Source: Acidobacteriota bacterium (GTDB taxonomy: Bacteria; Acidobacteriota; Polarisedimenticolia; JACPZX01). Taken from it: a DNA stretch of 64,000 nucleotides. Under the pieces are notes generated by a model that was given only the letters and a program-made list of their open reading frames with translations, was not told the DNA's origin and did no database searches. Below, in pieces: positions 1 to 9,614 of the stretch (position 1 is the first letter of the stretch; each line of letters opens with the position of its first letter). A program made the translations under genes and the position numbers. Where the stretch lies: positions 1-64,000 of the forward strand of contig JACPZX010000098.1 of the NCBI GenBank assembly GCA_016195325.1, in the 5' to 3' direction.

Positions 1-72
1 CCGAACCGGAAGACCTTCAGCCAGGTCGTGCAGACGACCGTGACGCCCGATTGTGGGCGCCGATCATGGTAG
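1..72 (+). CDS. 3' end of a repeat-protein paralogue (partial)
   Basis: The first 48 bases translate to PNRKTFSQVVQTTVTP, which differs by one residue from the C-terminus of the complete protein that follows (PNRKTFSQVVQTSVTP). The frame then runs on for seven residues to a TAG at 70-72, so this copy ends slightly later than its neighbour. It is therefore the tail of a tandem paralogue whose body lies outside the window. Function is as uncertain as for the downstream copy. Confidence 0.75.
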   Translation, partial: PNRKTFSQVVQTTVTPDCGRRSW

Positions 73-118
73 ATTCGACCATTCCGGCTCGGTGAATCGT
101 CACGGAGGTTTGGTCAAG

Positions 119-1735
119 ATGAGACGTCTTCTCGCCGCGTTCCTTCTCCTCGCTCCTTCCGGGCTCGCCCTCGGACAAACGCCGGCGGGCTCCGAGTTCC
201 AGGTCAACACCTTCACGACCAGCTATCAGACCCGTCCCACCGTCGCGCTCAATGGCTCGGGCGCGTTCGTCGTGGTCTGGCACGGATTCCTCCAGGACGG
301 CTCCAGCCGCGGTGTCTTCGGCCAGCGGTTCGACAGCGCCGGAATGTCCGGCGGAGCGCTCCTGGGAGGTGAGTTCCAGGTCAACACGTTCACCACCGGC
401 GCGCAGGACTATCCCTCCGTCGCCCTCGATGGCTCGGGCAACTTCGTGGTGGTGTGGGAGGGGTACGGGCAGGACGGCTCCGGCGAAGGTGTCTTCGGCC
501 AGCGGTTCGACAGCGCCGGCGCGCCCGCGGGAGGGGAGTTCCGGGTCAACACGTACACGACCAGCGATCAGAGTGAGTCCTCCGTTGCGGTGGATGGCTC
601 GGGCAACTTCGTCGTGGTCTGGAGAAGCTCCGACCAGGACGGTTCCGGTGCCGGTGTCTTCGGCCAGCGGTTCGACAGCGCCGGAGCGCTCCTGGGAGGT
701 GAGTTCCAGGTCAACACGTACACGACCGGCTATCAGAGGTATCCCTCCATCGCCGTCAATGGTTCGGGAGACTTCGTGGTCGCCTGGACCAGCTACGGGC
801 AGGACGGCGACGGCTACGGTGTCTTCGGCCGGCGGTTCAGCAGCACCGGAGCGCCGCTGGGAGGGGAGTTCCAGATCAACACGTACACGACGAGCGGTCA
901 GTCCGACCCCTCCGTCGCGCTCGATGATTCGGGCAGCTTCATGGTCGCCTGGACCAGCTTCGGGCAGGACGGCTACTTCTATGGTGTCTTCGGCCGGAGT
1001 TTCAACAGCGCCGGGGCGCCTCTGGGCGGGGAGTTCCAGGTCAACACGTACACGTCGTACAACCAGGAGCGCCCCTCCGTCGCGATGGATGGCTCGGGCA
1101 ACTTCGTGGTCGCCTGGGAGAGCGGCGACCAGGACGGTTCCGGCGGCGGCATCTTCGGCCGTCGGTTCGCCGGCACCGGAGCGCCGCTGGGAGGGGAGTT
1201 CCAGATCAACACGTACACGACGAGCTCTCAGGGGAGCCCCTCCGTGGCGGCGGATGGTTCGGGGAACTTCGTGGTCGCCTGGTCCAGCTACTATCAGGAC
1301 GGCGATGGCTACGGCGTCTTCGGCCAGAGTTTCGCCGGCGCGACCGGCTGCAGCGATGTCGACGGAGACGGCCTGTGCGACACCGAGGATATCGTCCTCA
1401 CGAGCCCTCTCAGCGGGGACACTCTCGACTGCAGCGACCCAGCCGTCATCCGCCCCACCATCACATGGGACGCGGGGAACTACGGGAAGTTCAAGGTCTC
1501 CATGGCGTCGAGTCCGACCTTCGCGACGGGAACGTTCGTGACGGGCGGCAGCAAGACGACGACGTATTCGCCGCCGGTCAAGAAATGGAAGGGCGCCTGC
1601 AAGAAAGCGCTGGCGGCGAACCCGTCGGCACCGGTCCTGTACTTCAGGGTCGCCGGTCTGAACGTGGCCGTGCCGAAGACCGACCCGAACCGCAAGACCT
1701 TCAGCCAGGTGGTGCAGACGAGCGTGACGCCTTAG
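119..1735 (+). CDS. Secreted seven-repeat protein, probable beta-propeller-like
   Basis: The start at 119 is chosen because GGAGG lies at 104-108 and the product then opens with a signal peptide (MRRLLAAFLLLAPSGLALG). The 538-residue protein consists of seven repeats of about 55 residues, each with a core like GGEFQVNTYTT, then SVA-DGSG-FVV-W, then QDG and GVFGQRF. A calcium-binding-like DVDGDGLCD segment and a unique C-terminal domain follow. Seven regular beta-rich repeats would suit a seven-bladed propeller, but this is inference. I know proteins of this general type as secreted or surface proteins without assigned function. The preceding partial gene is a close paralogue, so this is a tandem duplication. 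No enzyme motif is visible. Confidence 0.8.
   Translation: MRRLLAAFLLLAPSGLALGQTPAGSEFQVNTFTTSYQTRPTVALNGSGAFVVVWHGFLQDGSSRGVFGQRFDSAGMSGGALLGGEFQVNTFTTGAQDYPSVALDGSGNFVVVWEGYGQDGSGEGVFGQRFDSAGAPAGGEFRVNTYTTSDQSESSVAVDGSGNFVVVWRSSDQDGSGAGVFGQRFDSAGALLGGEFQVNTYTTGYQRYPSIAVNGSGDFVVAWTSYGQDGDGYGVFGRRFSSTGAPLGGEFQINTYTTSGQSDPSVALDDSGSFMVAWTSFGQDGYFYGVFGRSFNSAGAPLGGEFQVNTYTSYNQERPSVAMDGSGNFVVAWESGDQDGSGGGIFGRRFAGTGAPLGGEFQINTYTTSSQGSPSVAADGSGNFVVAWSSYYQDGDGYGVFGQSFAGATGCSDVDGDGLCDTEDIVLTSPLSGDTLDCSDPAVIRPTITWDAGNYGKFKVSMASSPTFATGTFVTGGSKTTTYSPPVKKWKGACKKALAANPSAPVLYFRVAGLNVAVPKTDPNRKTFSQVVQTSVTP
194..1348 (+). repeat. Seven in-frame 165-bp coding repeats
   Basis: The codons for the Glu-Phe of the repeat core begin at 194, 371, 536, 701, 866, 1031 and 1196. 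After a first unit of 177 bp every interval is exactly 165 bp, with high nucleotide similarity between units. The regularity implies recent expansion by slippage or unequal recombination, or homogenisation between units. Confidence 0.85.
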
Positions 1736-1739
1736 CGCG

Positions 1740-2045
1740 CTACACGTGCTCCAGGCTCGGATCGTCGCGGATGTAAGCGAGCGTCTGCCCCAGGTACGGG
1801 AGCTGGGCAAGGTGGTGCCACGAACGGAGCAGATGGTAGGCCGGCGACGTCAGAAGCCGGGTCGCTTCGACGGCTTCACTCCAGTCGGGCCGGCCGATGG
1901 CGTCAACCGTGCTCCGATCGGGGAGCCGGCCGAAGTCCCACGCCGAGCAGAGGCGCGAGAGGAAATCGACGCGATCGGCCAGGCTCTGAAGCTCTGCCGG
2001 CGCGGGCCGATCCGGGTACAGCGCTCCGTCAACCACGAAGCGCAT
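1740..2045 (-). CDS. Small protein paired with AbiEii-like nucleotidyltransferase
   Basis: This 101-residue protein begins MRFVVDGALYPDRPAPAELQSL. The start is supported by AAGGAG at 2053-2058, seven bases upstream. It overlaps the 3' end of the nucleotidyltransferase gene by 17 bp, so the two are translationally linked. I recognise no domain. It is mostly charged and helical in appearance, with no signal peptide or membrane segment. By position it could be the partner of a toxin-antitoxin-like pair, although in classic AbiE systems the antitoxin gene precedes the nucleotidyltransferase. A domain of the same enzyme split off as a separate chain is an alternative. Confidence 0.6.
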   Translation of the reverse strand: MRFVVDGALYPDRPAPAELQSLADRVDFLSRLCSAWDFGRLPDRSTVDAIGRPDWSEAVEATRLLTSPAYHLLRSWHHLAQLPYLGQTLAYIRDDPSLEHV

Positions 2046-2721
2046 CAAGGAACTCCTTCTTGAACCATCCGCGGACGCTCTCCGCCTCTTCCCGTCGAGC
2101 CGGTTCGTCGATCCCGTCGAGCGGGCGATGTCTCGCGATGCGCTCGAGATGTGTCTCCACCGCCAGCCGGGCACGGGAAGGATCGGTGTCGCTGCCCGCC
2201 ATCTCCTGCCGGCGCCGCCAGAGATCCCAGCACGCGGAGGCCGACGTCACGCCGGCCCGACACATGGAGTAGACATCCCGGAAATCACGAGGGGCGCCGC
2301 GCTCGACGAGCGCCACCATCTTGCCCGCGAGAAGATCCGGAAGTGAGTCGAGGAGAATATCCACCCAGGGCGCGGGTGCGGATGGCTCCAACTGCGCCGA
2401 GCGCGTGGCGATCTGGAAGCTGAAAGCCGTGGCCTTCTCCACCTTCAGGTCCAGGCTGACCACGTCTCCCCATGAGCGCTTCCTCACTTCGCCGAAAGTG
2501 GCCAGGACTTCCTCGACGGTGGTGAGGACACGCTGCCTCTCGTTCGCACCCACTTCGGGAGTCCACCACGCATCGACGTCGTGGGTCGAGCGGTACTCCA
2601 AGTAATGCATCAACCCGAGGGCTCCTCCGAGGGAGAGACAACGGCCGAGCCCCTTGTCCGCGAGGGCGCGAAGAGATGCGATCGCGTACCTGGAGAGTTG
2701 AGCCGGCTGTCTCGGGACCAT
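2029..2721 (-). CDS. AbiEii/AbiGii-like nucleotidyltransferase
   Basis: The 230-residue protein carries LGGALGLMHYLEYRSTHDVDAWW near residues 31-53 (quoted here as one motif: GG, then R-S-T-x-D-V-D). This is the nucleotidyltransferase signature of the AbiEii/AbiGii toxin family, in which the paired Asp residues bind metal. Members transfer nucleotides to tRNA or other targets, or act as abortive-infection toxins. The middle part (LPDLLAGKMVALVERGAPRDFRDVY, split by a turn) matches the family's conserved K-x-x-A-L-x-x-R-x-x-x-R-D-x-x-D region. It is followed by an overlapping small gene, consistent with a defence or TA-type module. No strong ribosome site precedes the ATG. Confidence 0.7.
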   Translation of the reverse strand: MVPRQPAQLSRYAIASLRALADKGLGRCLSLGGALGLMHYLEYRSTHDVDAWWTPEVGANERQRVLTTVEEVLATFGEVRKRSWGDVVSLDLKVEKATAFSFQIATRSAQLEPSAPAPWVDILLDSLPDLLAGKMVALVERGAPRDFRDVYSMCRAGVTSASACWDLWRRRQEMAGSDTDPSRARLAVETHLERIARHRPLDGIDEPARREEAESVRGWFKKEFLDALRG

Positions 2722-2763
2722 GCGTGGGCAGGATACAGCACGAGTTGCACGACAGAAAGCGCG

Positions 2764-4518
2764 CTACGGCTTTCCCTCCGCCGCGTCCACCTGTCTCTGA
2801 ATCTGCCCCAGCAGCTCCGCCGTGCGCGCGTGCTGCTTCGCCTCCTCGGTGCGGCCCAGCCGGACGCAGAGCCCGGCCGCCATCTCGTGCAGCGGCCGGA
2901 ACGAACCCGCGAGGAGGGCCGCCTGCACCGGGAGGCTCGACGCCCCCTCCTCGGGGCGCAGATCCCGCAGCGCCGCCGGCTCGGTGCGAAGCTGCTTCTC
3001 CAGAAGTGACAGCGCGCCGGCGGGATCCCCTTCGCTCTCGCGGATCGATACCAGGTGCCCTGTGATCTCGTTCGCGGTGCCGTAGTCGGCCACACGGATG
3101 CGCGGGTGATTCGGCGGCAGCGGCCTCAGCACGACGGCCGCGACGACGAGGGCGAGGGCGGCGCCGAGCGCGAGAGGCTTCCACCGGTGCGCCCGGATCG
3201 CGCCCGCCCCTTCGGCGAGCGCGCACCCCGCGAAGGGGATCATCGCCATCGCGACCGGGACGCGGTATCGCGAGAGATGGAAGAAGACGGCGGTGAGAAG
3301 GAGCGCGGCGCCCAGGTGCGCGAGAAGGAGGGCGTGGGCGTGGGATCGAAATCCTGATCGCGCCATCCCCACGGCGGCGAGCGGCGCGACGAGGGGGAAG
3401 CCCACGAGAGCCCACGCGAGCGGCCCGAGGCTCAGGCGGTAGTAGTCGTAGCTCTCGTTGTTCGGCACCTCCCACCCCTGCCAGAAGGCGGCAATCTTCC
3501 CCGCCACGAGACCGAGCCACGCGGTGACGTCTTCGTGCGTGCGGATCGTCGCCAGCGCCGTGGGGAGGAAGCGCCCTCCCGCGCGATCGAGAATGTCGGC
3601 GCCGAGGACGTTGGCCGCGTCGCCGCCGAGCGGATCGTACCCCGCGATGTTGTGGTTGACGAAGTTCACCGGGCCGCTCGCGGCGACTGCGAACGGGGAG
3701 ACGCCGACGGCCATGTTGCGGGCGACGAGGGGCGTCATGACGACGGCGAAGGCCGCGAGGCAGAGCGCGGCGAGCGCCGCCGCCTCGCGCGGCTGCGAGC
3801 GGAAGCGGTGGAGGAGCAGGAGGACGAACGCCGCGAAGAGGACGAGCGCGCTCGACTTGAGCAGGACGAGGATCCCGGCGAGCGCGCCGACGACGGCGGG
3901 CCAGCGCCGCCCGTCGATCCGATCGAGGGCGATCGTCCCCGCGAGGAGGGTGGCGAGCCCCACGAACGTCAGCGCCGACTCCCGCAGGAGGAGCAGCTCC
4001 TGGAGGAGGAGCGGGCCGAAGAGCGCCGCGAGGAGGCCCGACGCGAGCGCCGCCCCTTCGCCGAAGAGCCGGCGCGCGAGGAGCCAGACGAGCAGGGCGC
4101 TCCCGATCCCGAGAAGAGCCTGGAGCGCGAGGACCGGCGTTGTGGTGTCGCCGAAGATCGCGAGGATCGCGGCGAGGGCGTAGGGATACAGAGGATCCTG
4201 GTAGAAACGCGCGCCTGAGAGCCAGCGATCCCAGATGCGGCGCCGGATCTCCGGGCCGTAGGGCTCCGTCGATCCGCTCTGCTCGTGAATCCTGCGGGCG
4301 TAGCTGTCGTGCCACGAGTGCGCGGGCCTGCCCGAGTCCCGCGAGAGGAGATCCCCGGCGGCGATTCCGCGCGCCCACGTCTTGAAGAAGAACATGTCCG
4401 ACTCGGTCCAGTGGTCCATGTAAAGGATTGGACCTCCGTCGAGGATTGCGTGGTGCGCGACGCGGACGCCGGCGGCGACGGTGATCACGAGAACGAGCGA
4501 GACGAGGGTGCGTCTCAC
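2764..4518 (-). CDS. Polytopic membrane glycosyltransferase, GT39/ArnT-like
   Basis: The 584-residue product opens with a membrane segment ([20 protein letters not shown]) and contains about ten further hydrophobic helices. A loop after the first helix holds acidic, aromatic and proline-rich sequence, then [19 protein letters not shown], a layout typical of dolichyl-phosphate-mannose-type (GT-C) glycosyltransferases that use lipid-linked sugar donors. The C-terminal 80 residues are soluble and helical, like one or two TPR units. The chosen start is a GTG that overlaps the stop of the upstream kinase gene (GTGA), so the pair is translationally coupled. Longer open reading upstream in this frame is the shadow of the kinase gene. 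The acceptor is unknown. Confidence 0.7.
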   Translation of the reverse strand: MRRTLVSLVLVITVAAGVRVAHHAILDGGPILYMDHWTESDMFFFKTWARGIAAGDLLSRDSGRPAHSWHDSYARRIHEQSGSTEPYGPEIRRRIWDRWLSGARFYQDPLYPYALAAILAIFGDTTTPVLALQALLGIGSALLVWLLARRLFGEGAALASGLLAALFGPLLLQELLLLRESALTFVGLATLLAGTIALDRIDGRRWPAVVGALAGILVLLKSSALVLFAAFVLLLLHRFRSQPREAAALAALCLAAFAVVMTPLVARNMAVGVSPFAVAASGPVNFVNHNIAGYDPLGGDAANVLGADILDRAGGRFLPTALATIRTHEDVTAWLGLVAGKIAAFWQGWEVPNNESYDYYRLSLGPLAWALVGFPLVAPLAAVGMARSGFRSHAHALLLAHLGAALLLTAVFFHLSRYRVPVAMAMIPFAGCALAEGAGAIRAHRWKPLALGAALALVVAAVVLRPLPPNHPRIRVADYGTANEITGHLVSIRESEGDPAGALSLLEKQLRTEPAALRDLRPEEGASSLPVQAALLAGSFRPLHEMAAGLCVRLGRTEEAKQHARTAELLGQIQRQVDAAEGKP

Positions 4519-7322
4519 TTCGCTTCGGGGGGCCGCCACCCCACGATGACGTTGATCGGCTCGGTGGCGCGCTCGCTGAGAGGGTTCGCGACGAGGAACC
4601 GCTGGCCGTCGGGGGCGACGTCGTACAGCGACATCGTGCCGTAGAACCAGACCTCGGTCGGCCGGAGGCGCGTTGGGAAGAGCGGCACCGGGGCCGTGGC
4701 GCGGAAGGCCGGCGCGAGCGTCACGGCGGCCGACATCATCGTGCCGTCGGGGGCGAGGTAGAAGATCTCGTGCCCGTCCTTCCGCCACCTCGGATCGCCT
4801 CCGCCCCCCGGGGAGATCTGCCAGCGCGACTCGCCGGGCGGGAAGGTCTGCACATAGATCTCGCTCCGCCCCGACTCGTCCGAGGCGTACGCGACGAATC
4901 GCGCGTCGGGGGAGAACTGCGCCAGGTATTCGTTGTTCGGCGTGGCGAGAAAGGGACGGATGACGTGATCGCCGGTGAGGGACGCGGCCTGGATCCCCAT
5001 CGACCCCTCTTCGTCGGAGCTGTGGAGGAGCAGCCAGCGGCCATCCGAAGACCAGTCGATGGGGTGAAGGTTCACGATCGATTCCAGCAGCCGCGTCTCG
5101 GCGCCGGCGCCGCTCGCCGGCTTCTCGAAGACCTCGGCCGACGCGCCGCGCACGTGGCGCGCGAAGACGAGCTTCGATCCGTCGGCCGACCAGACGACGT
5201 TCTCGTCGCTGTCGGCCGCGTCGAGCGTGACCCGCGTACCGATGTCGCGGACGAGGTCGATCACCCAGAGGTTCGTGGGCGGCTCGCCTCCCGCCGAGAA
5301 GGCCGAGTTCGCACCCGAACGCGCCACCGCAGCGCGTGTCCCGTCGGGCGACAGCGAGACGCTCACGTCCGCCGCCGGAGAGCCGATGGACGAGAGCTGC
5401 TTGCCGGAGCGATCGAGCCACACGAGCTGGGACTCCCGAGAGGCCGTCGCCGCGGCGTAGGCGATCACTCCGTTGCGCGACGCCGAAAACGCCGCAATTC
5501 CAGGGACGGCCGCGAGCGCGATCGAATCGACGACCACGACGGGCTCCCCCGTGAGCTCCAGCGTGCCGAGATCCATCTTCTGGGCCACGAGGCTCGCCCC
5601 GCGCACGAACAGGAGATGCCCCGAGTCGAGGAGGGAAAACCTGAAGGGGTTCGCCAGGACCTTGCGCGACACCTCCGAGTCGAGCGAGCCCGCGAGGATC
5701 GCCCGATCCTCGAGCTTGGGAGTCATGGTCCGGTACATGAACCGGCGCCCGTCCGGAAGGAATACCGGGCTCGAATGGCCGCGCTCGTTCCTTTCGGCGT
5801 CGAGGCGCGTCACGATCGAGGGAGTCCCGCCCGTCTCCGGCACTCGCCACAGGCCCGACCGGGCGACCGAAAAGAGGATGACGCCCCCCTTTCCCCAGGC
5901 CCCTCCCTGGGTCCGCTCGTCCGTGTCGCAGAGAGTCTCGGGGACGCCTCCCGCGAGAGAGATCTTCTTGAGACGATGCTCCTGCTCGAAGGCGAGAAAG
6001 CGGGAGTCGGGCGACCAGATCAGGCTGTGGGCGCTCTCGGTCCCGGCCAGAGGACGCGCCGTGAAGTCGTCGAGCGGCCTCACGAAGATCATCGAGTGTC
6101 CCGCAGGGTCGGCAGCCATGAAGGCCAGGACCCTCCCGTCGGGCGAGATCTGGAACTCGCGGCCGGAGGAGGCCGGACTGCCGTAGATGGAGCGCCCGGG
6201 GATCGTCACCGGGAAGCGAATCTCCTGGGGCGGGTTCGTCGCGACGCGGGTCGCGCGGAGCGCGATCGTCCATCCGGCGATCGCCGCGAGGCCCAGCGCC
6301 CCCGCGGCAATCCATCCCGCGAGCCCGCGTCCCGCGCGTGACCGAGCCGCGGCCGAGGCGTCGGGCGCCCGCGCGCCGGATGCCGCCGGGCCCGCCGGCG
6401 CTCCCCCCTCCGCGATCCACCGGAGCTCGATCAGGATGTCGTGGACCGACTGGCGGCGCTCGTCGGGATCCTTCGCGAGGCACGTCCTGACGAGGCGGTC
6501 GAGCCCCGCAGGGGCGATCGGCGCGATCTCGGCGAGCGGGCGCGGCTCGTCCTTGAGGATCGCCGCGATGAGCGTCGCCTGCGACTTCCCCTCGAAGGCC
6601 TTCCGCCCCGTCGCCATCTCGTAGAGGACCGCCCCGAAGGCGAAGATGTCGCTCCGCGCGTCGGCCTCTTTCGCCTCGAACTGCTCGGGGGCCATGTACT
6701 GAAACGTGCCGATGATCGTCCCGCGCGCCGTGAGCGGCGCGCTCCCCGCTGCCACGGTTCCCGCGGAGGTTCCGGCGAGCGGGCTCGTCCCGGTCGGCGC
6801 CGCGGTGAGGGAGGCGAGAGCGGGATCCGATCCGGCCCCCGAGGCGGTCAGCGACTTCGCGAGGCCGAAGTCGAGAAGCTTCGCCCCCGCCTTCGTCAGC
6901 ATGACGTTGCCGGGCTTGAGATCGCGGTGGACGATACCGGCGCGGTGCGCGCGGTCGAGCGCCCCCGCGATCTCGATCGCCGTCTTGAGAAGCTCGGGAG
7001 CCGGCATCGCCCCCCGCGCGAGGCGCGCCGCGAGCGTCTCCCCCTCGAGGTGCTCCATCACGAGGAAATCGACGCCGTCCTGCGAGCCGACGTCGAAGAG
7101 GGCGCAGATGTTCGGGTGGCTCAGGCTGCTGACGGCGCGGGCCTCGCGCTCGAAGCGCGCCCGCAGCTCCGGGTGCGACGAGAGGTGGCCGGGGAGAACC
7201 TTGATGGCGACGACGCGATCGAGCCGCGTGTCGCGCGCGCGGTAGACCTCGCCCATCCCTCCGGCGCCGAGCGGGGAGAGGATCTCGTAGGGGCCCAGGC
7301 GGGAGCCGGAGGGGAGGCTCAT
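4515..7322 (-). CDS. Ser/Thr protein kinase with C-terminal WD40-like (PD40) propeller
   Basis: A 935-residue Hanks-type kinase. The glycine loop GAGGMGEV is at residues 19-26, the ATP-binding lysine at K41, the catalytic HRDLKPGN at 132-139 and DFG at 151-153, so it should be active. A single membrane helix follows a low-complexity linker near residues 335-360. The remaining 550 or so residues form repeated [15 protein letters not shown]-type blades typical of TolB/PD40 propellers, presumably outside the cytoplasmic membrane as a sensor. This architecture is abundant in Acidobacteriota. The gene overlaps the downstream glycosyltransferase by 4 nt and is transcribed divergently from the barrel protein at 7462. 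Confidence 0.92.
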   Translation of the reverse strand: MSLPSGSRLGPYEILSPLGAGGMGEVYRARDTRLDRVVAIKVLPGHLSSHPELRARFEREARAVSSLSHPNICALFDVGSQDGVDFLVMEHLEGETLAARLARGAMPAPELLKTAIEIAGALDRAHRAGIVHRDLKPGNVMLTKAGAKLLDFGLAKSLTASGAGSDPALASLTAAPTGTSPLAGTSAGTVAAGSAPLTARGTIIGTFQYMAPEQFEAKEADARSDIFAFGAVLYEMATGRKAFEGKSQATLIAAILKDEPRPLAEIAPIAPAGLDRLVRTCLAKDPDERRQSVHDILIELRWIAEGGAPAGPAASGARAPDASAAARSRAGRGLAGWIAAGALGLAAIAGWTIALRATRVATNPPQEIRFPVTIPGRSIYGSPASSGREFQISPDGRVLAFMAADPAGHSMIFVRPLDDFTARPLAGTESAHSLIWSPDSRFLAFEQEHRLKKISLAGGVPETLCDTDERTQGGAWGKGGVILFSVARSGLWRVPETGGTPSIVTRLDAERNERGHSSPVFLPDGRRFMYRTMTPKLEDRAILAGSLDSEVSRKVLANPFRFSLLDSGHLLFVRGASLVAQKMDLGTLELTGEPVVVVDSIALAAVPGIAAFSASRNGVIAYAAATASRESQLVWLDRSGKQLSSIGSPAADVSVSLSPDGTRAAVARSGANSAFSAGGEPPTNLWVIDLVRDIGTRVTLDAADSDENVVWSADGSKLVFARHVRGASAEVFEKPASGAGAETRLLESIVNLHPIDWSSDGRWLLLHSSDEEGSMGIQAASLTGDHVIRPFLATPNNEYLAQFSPDARFVAYASDESGRSEIYVQTFPPGESRWQISPGGGGDPRWRKDGHEIFYLAPDGTMMSAAVTLAPAFRATAPVPLFPTRLRPTEVWFYGTMSLYDVAPDGQRFLVANPLSERATEPINVIVGWRPPEAK

Positions 7323-7379
7323 GACGGGTTGGAATCTACAGCAAGTCGGCCTCGCGGAGAATCACGAGCGCGATCCGGC

Positions 7380-7385
7380 TATAAT
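7380..7385 (+). promoter_or_regulatory. Consensus -10 box (TATAAT)
   Basis: A perfect TATAAT lies 76 bp ahead of the barrel-protein start, in the divergent intergenic region shared with the kinase gene. No good -35 is visible at 16-18 bp, so an activator or an extended contact may be needed. Confidence 0.45.
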
Positions 7386-7461
7386 GTGCGCCGTTGTTCG
7401 TCGTAGTCCATATTGAACCGGCAACCGCGCGGTCCGCCCCGAGCCGCCATGGAGGAAGTCG

Positions 7462-7974
7462 ATGAGACGAAGGCTGCTGAGCGCTCTTCTGACGATGTGC
7501 GCGTTCTCCACGATCGCCGCCGCCGGCCCGCTCTACGTGGGAGGCGCCTACGGCAATACGAAGCTCAAGGCCAACGACACGAACTTCAACTTCGACGCAA
7601 GCAATCCGGGGTGGAAGGCGTTCGTGGGCTACCGGCTCTTGAAGTTCCTCGGCGTGGAGGCCGGCTACACGGACTTCGGGAGCCCGACCGACAAGAAGGT
7701 GACGATCGGCGCGAAGGGGTGGGACTACTACGCGATCGGAGCGCTGCCGGTGGGCCCGATCGATCTGTTCGCCAAGGTCGGCGCCATCAGCTGGAAGACC
7801 GACGTCTCGGGCCTCGGCAAGGGGCACGACACCGGCACGGACACCGCGTACGGAGCGGGCGTTCTGTTCCACGTGAGCCACGTCGGCATCCGCGCGCAGT
7901 ACGAGAAGTTCCAGGTCCAGAACACCGACAATCTCTACATGATCTCCGTCGGCGCGGAGTGGCGCTTCAAGTAG
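7462..7974 (+). CDS. Small outer-membrane beta-barrel protein
   Basis: A 170-residue protein with a signal peptide (MRRRLLSALLTMCAFSTIAAA) and alternating polar/hydrophobic strands such as LYVGGAYG, KAFVGYRLLKFLGVEAGY and YGAGVLFHVSHVGIRAQYEKF. It ends MISVGAEWRFK, close to the terminal aromatic strand seen in OmpA/OmpW-like eight-stranded barrels. GGAGG at 7451-7455 fixes the start. It lies between the divergent kinase and the lipase-maturation-factor gene. Its role is unknown; a small structural or opacity-type porin is the simplest reading. Confidence 0.75.
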   Translation: MRRRLLSALLTMCAFSTIAAAGPLYVGGAYGNTKLKANDTNFNFDASNPGWKAFVGYRLLKFLGVEAGYTDFGSPTDKKVTIGAKGWDYYAIGALPVGPIDLFAKVGAISWKTDVSGLGKGHDTGTDTAYGAGVLFHVSHVGIRAQYEKFQVQNTDNLYMISVGAEWRFK

Positions 7975-7991
7975 GCCCCTGAGACACGTCC

Positions 7992-9497
7992 CTGAGCGAG
8001 GAGCCTCGGTCCTACTGGCTGACCCGATTCGTCATCCTGAGGCTTCTCGGGCTCGTCTACTTCGTCGCGTTCCTCTCTCTCGCCTGGCAGGGGCTCCCCC
8101 TCGTCGGGAGCCATGGACTTCTCCCCGCGGCCTCATTCCTCGACGGGATCCGCGCGCAGGCGGGGTCCCGGCTTGCCGGCTTCGCCGAGAACCCGAGCGT
8201 CTTCTGGCTGAACGACTCCGACGCCGCACTCGTCGCGGGCGCCTGGGTGGGCACCGCTCTCTCGCTCGTCGTCCTGTCGGGATTCGCGAACTCGATCCTC
8301 ATGGCGATCCTGTGGGCGCTCTACATGTCGTTCGTCCACGTCGGGCAGGAGTGGTACGGGTTCGGCTGGGAGATCCAGCTCCTCGAGACGGGCTTCCTCG
8401 CGATCTTCCTCTGTCCCCTTCTCGACGCGCGGCCGTTCCCGCGCCGCCCACCATCTCCGGTCGTCCTCGGGCTCTTCCGCTGGCTCATCTTCCGGATCAT
8501 GCTCGGCGCCGGGCTGATCAAGCTCCGTGGGGATCCGTGCTGGCGCGATCTCACCTGCCTGGACTTCCACTACGAGACGCAGCCCATCCCGAACCCGCTG
8601 AGCCGGAGCCTTCACTTCATGCCGCACTGGTCAAAGGCCGGGGGCGTGCTGCTCAACCACCTCTGCGAGCTCGTGGCGCCGTGGTTCGCGTTCTGGCCGC
8701 GCCGCGGGCGGCTCGCGGCGGGGGTGCTCTTCGTCGCCTTCCAGGTGGCGCTCATCCTCAGCGGCAACCTGTCGTTCCTCAACTGGCTGACCATCGTCCC
8801 GGCGCTCGCCTGTTTCGACGACGGCTTCCTGCGCCGCGTCCTTCCCGGGGCGCTCGGCTCGCGGGCCGATCGGGCGGCGGCCGCGGCGACGCCCCCTTCG
8901 CGGGCGCAGCGGGTGGTGGTGGCATCCCTCGCGGGGCTGGTGGCCGTGCTCAGCTACGCGCCCGTGAGAAATCTCCTCTCGCCGCGCCAGGCCATGAACA
9001 CGTCGTTCGACCGTCTCGAGCTCGTGAACACGTACGGCGCCTTCGGCAGCGTCGGCCGGGAGCGGCCGGAGATCGTCCTCGAGGGAACCGCCGACGCGGT
9101 CGACACCCCCGACACGGTGTGGCGCGCGTACGAGTTCAAGTGCAAGCCCGGCGATCCCATGCGGTCCCCGTGCTTCGTCTCGCCCTATCACGAGCGTCTC
9201 GACTGGCTGATGTGGTTCGCGGCGATGTCCACGCCGGAGCGCTACCCCTGGTCGGTTCACCTCGTGTGGAAGCTCCTGCACAACGACGCGCTCGCCCTCT
9301 CGCTCCTCGCGAACGATCCGTTCCCCGCGAGCCCGCCGAAGCGGATCCGGGGCCTCCTCTACCACTACGAGTTCGCACCTCCCGGCGACCCCGAAGGGCG
9401 CTGGTGGAAGCGGACCCTGATCGGGACGTGGCTTCCGCCGCTCTCGGCGGACGACGCGCGCCTGCTTCGCTTCCTCGACGCGCACGGCTGGCCGTAG
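7992..9497 (+). CDS. Lipase maturation factor family membrane protein, probable CTG start
   Basis: The frame contains the family's hallmarks: WEIQLLETGFLAIFL, FRWLIFRIMLGAGLIKLRGD, CWRDLTCLDFHYETQPIPNP and PHWSKAGGVLLNHLCELVAPW. These match lipase maturation factor proteins, polytopic membrane proteins that in animals help fold lipoprotein lipase; the bacterial role is unknown. The first GTG in frame (8247) would delete the conserved first helix (SYWLTRFVILRLLGLVYFVA), which is fully open from 7983. Between the in-frame stop at 7980-7982 and that helix the only start-like codon is CTG at 7992, giving 501 residues. The C-terminal 150 residues are soluble and contain the family's YRAYEFKCKPG-like segment. 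Confidence 0.8.
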   Translation: MSEEPRSYWLTRFVILRLLGLVYFVAFLSLAWQGLPLVGSHGLLPAASFLDGIRAQAGSRLAGFAENPSVFWLNDSDAALVAGAWVGTALSLVVLSGFANSILMAILWALYMSFVHVGQEWYGFGWEIQLLETGFLAIFLCPLLDARPFPRRPPSPVVLGLFRWLIFRIMLGAGLIKLRGDPCWRDLTCLDFHYETQPIPNPLSRSLHFMPHWSKAGGVLLNHLCELVAPWFAFWPRRGRLAAGVLFVAFQVALILSGNLSFLNWLTIVPALACFDDGFLRRVLPGALGSRADRAAAAATPPSRAQRVVVASLAGLVAVLSYAPVRNLLSPRQAMNTSFDRLELVNTYGAFGSVGRERPEIVLEGTADAVDTPDTVWRAYEFKCKPGDPMRSPCFVSPYHERLDWLMWFAAMSTPERYPWSVHLVWKLLHNDALALSLLANDPFPASPPKRIRGLLYHYEFAPPGDPEGRWWKRTLIGTWLPPLSADDARLLRFLDAHGWP

Positions 9498-9614
9498 CCG
9501 GACCCGATCCGCGCACCCCGCCGACGCGCCCGGCCCCTCCGCGATGGATGTCGTCGCGCCGCCCGGATATGCTCTGCGGCACGCCATCCAACTGTTCCAG
9601 GAGCGGTGCCTCTC

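Noticed and set aside
194-1348. Regular repeats as a possible CRISPR array
   Set aside because: Units are 165 bp, in frame and coding throughout, with no short repeat/unique spacer structure and no cas genes.
17-1810. Long open frame on the minus strand opposite the seven-repeat protein
   Set aside because: It mirrors the 165-bp repeats, has no ribosome site, and its product is Arg/Val/Asp-rich with no domain. The plus-strand product has a signal peptide and a paralogue.
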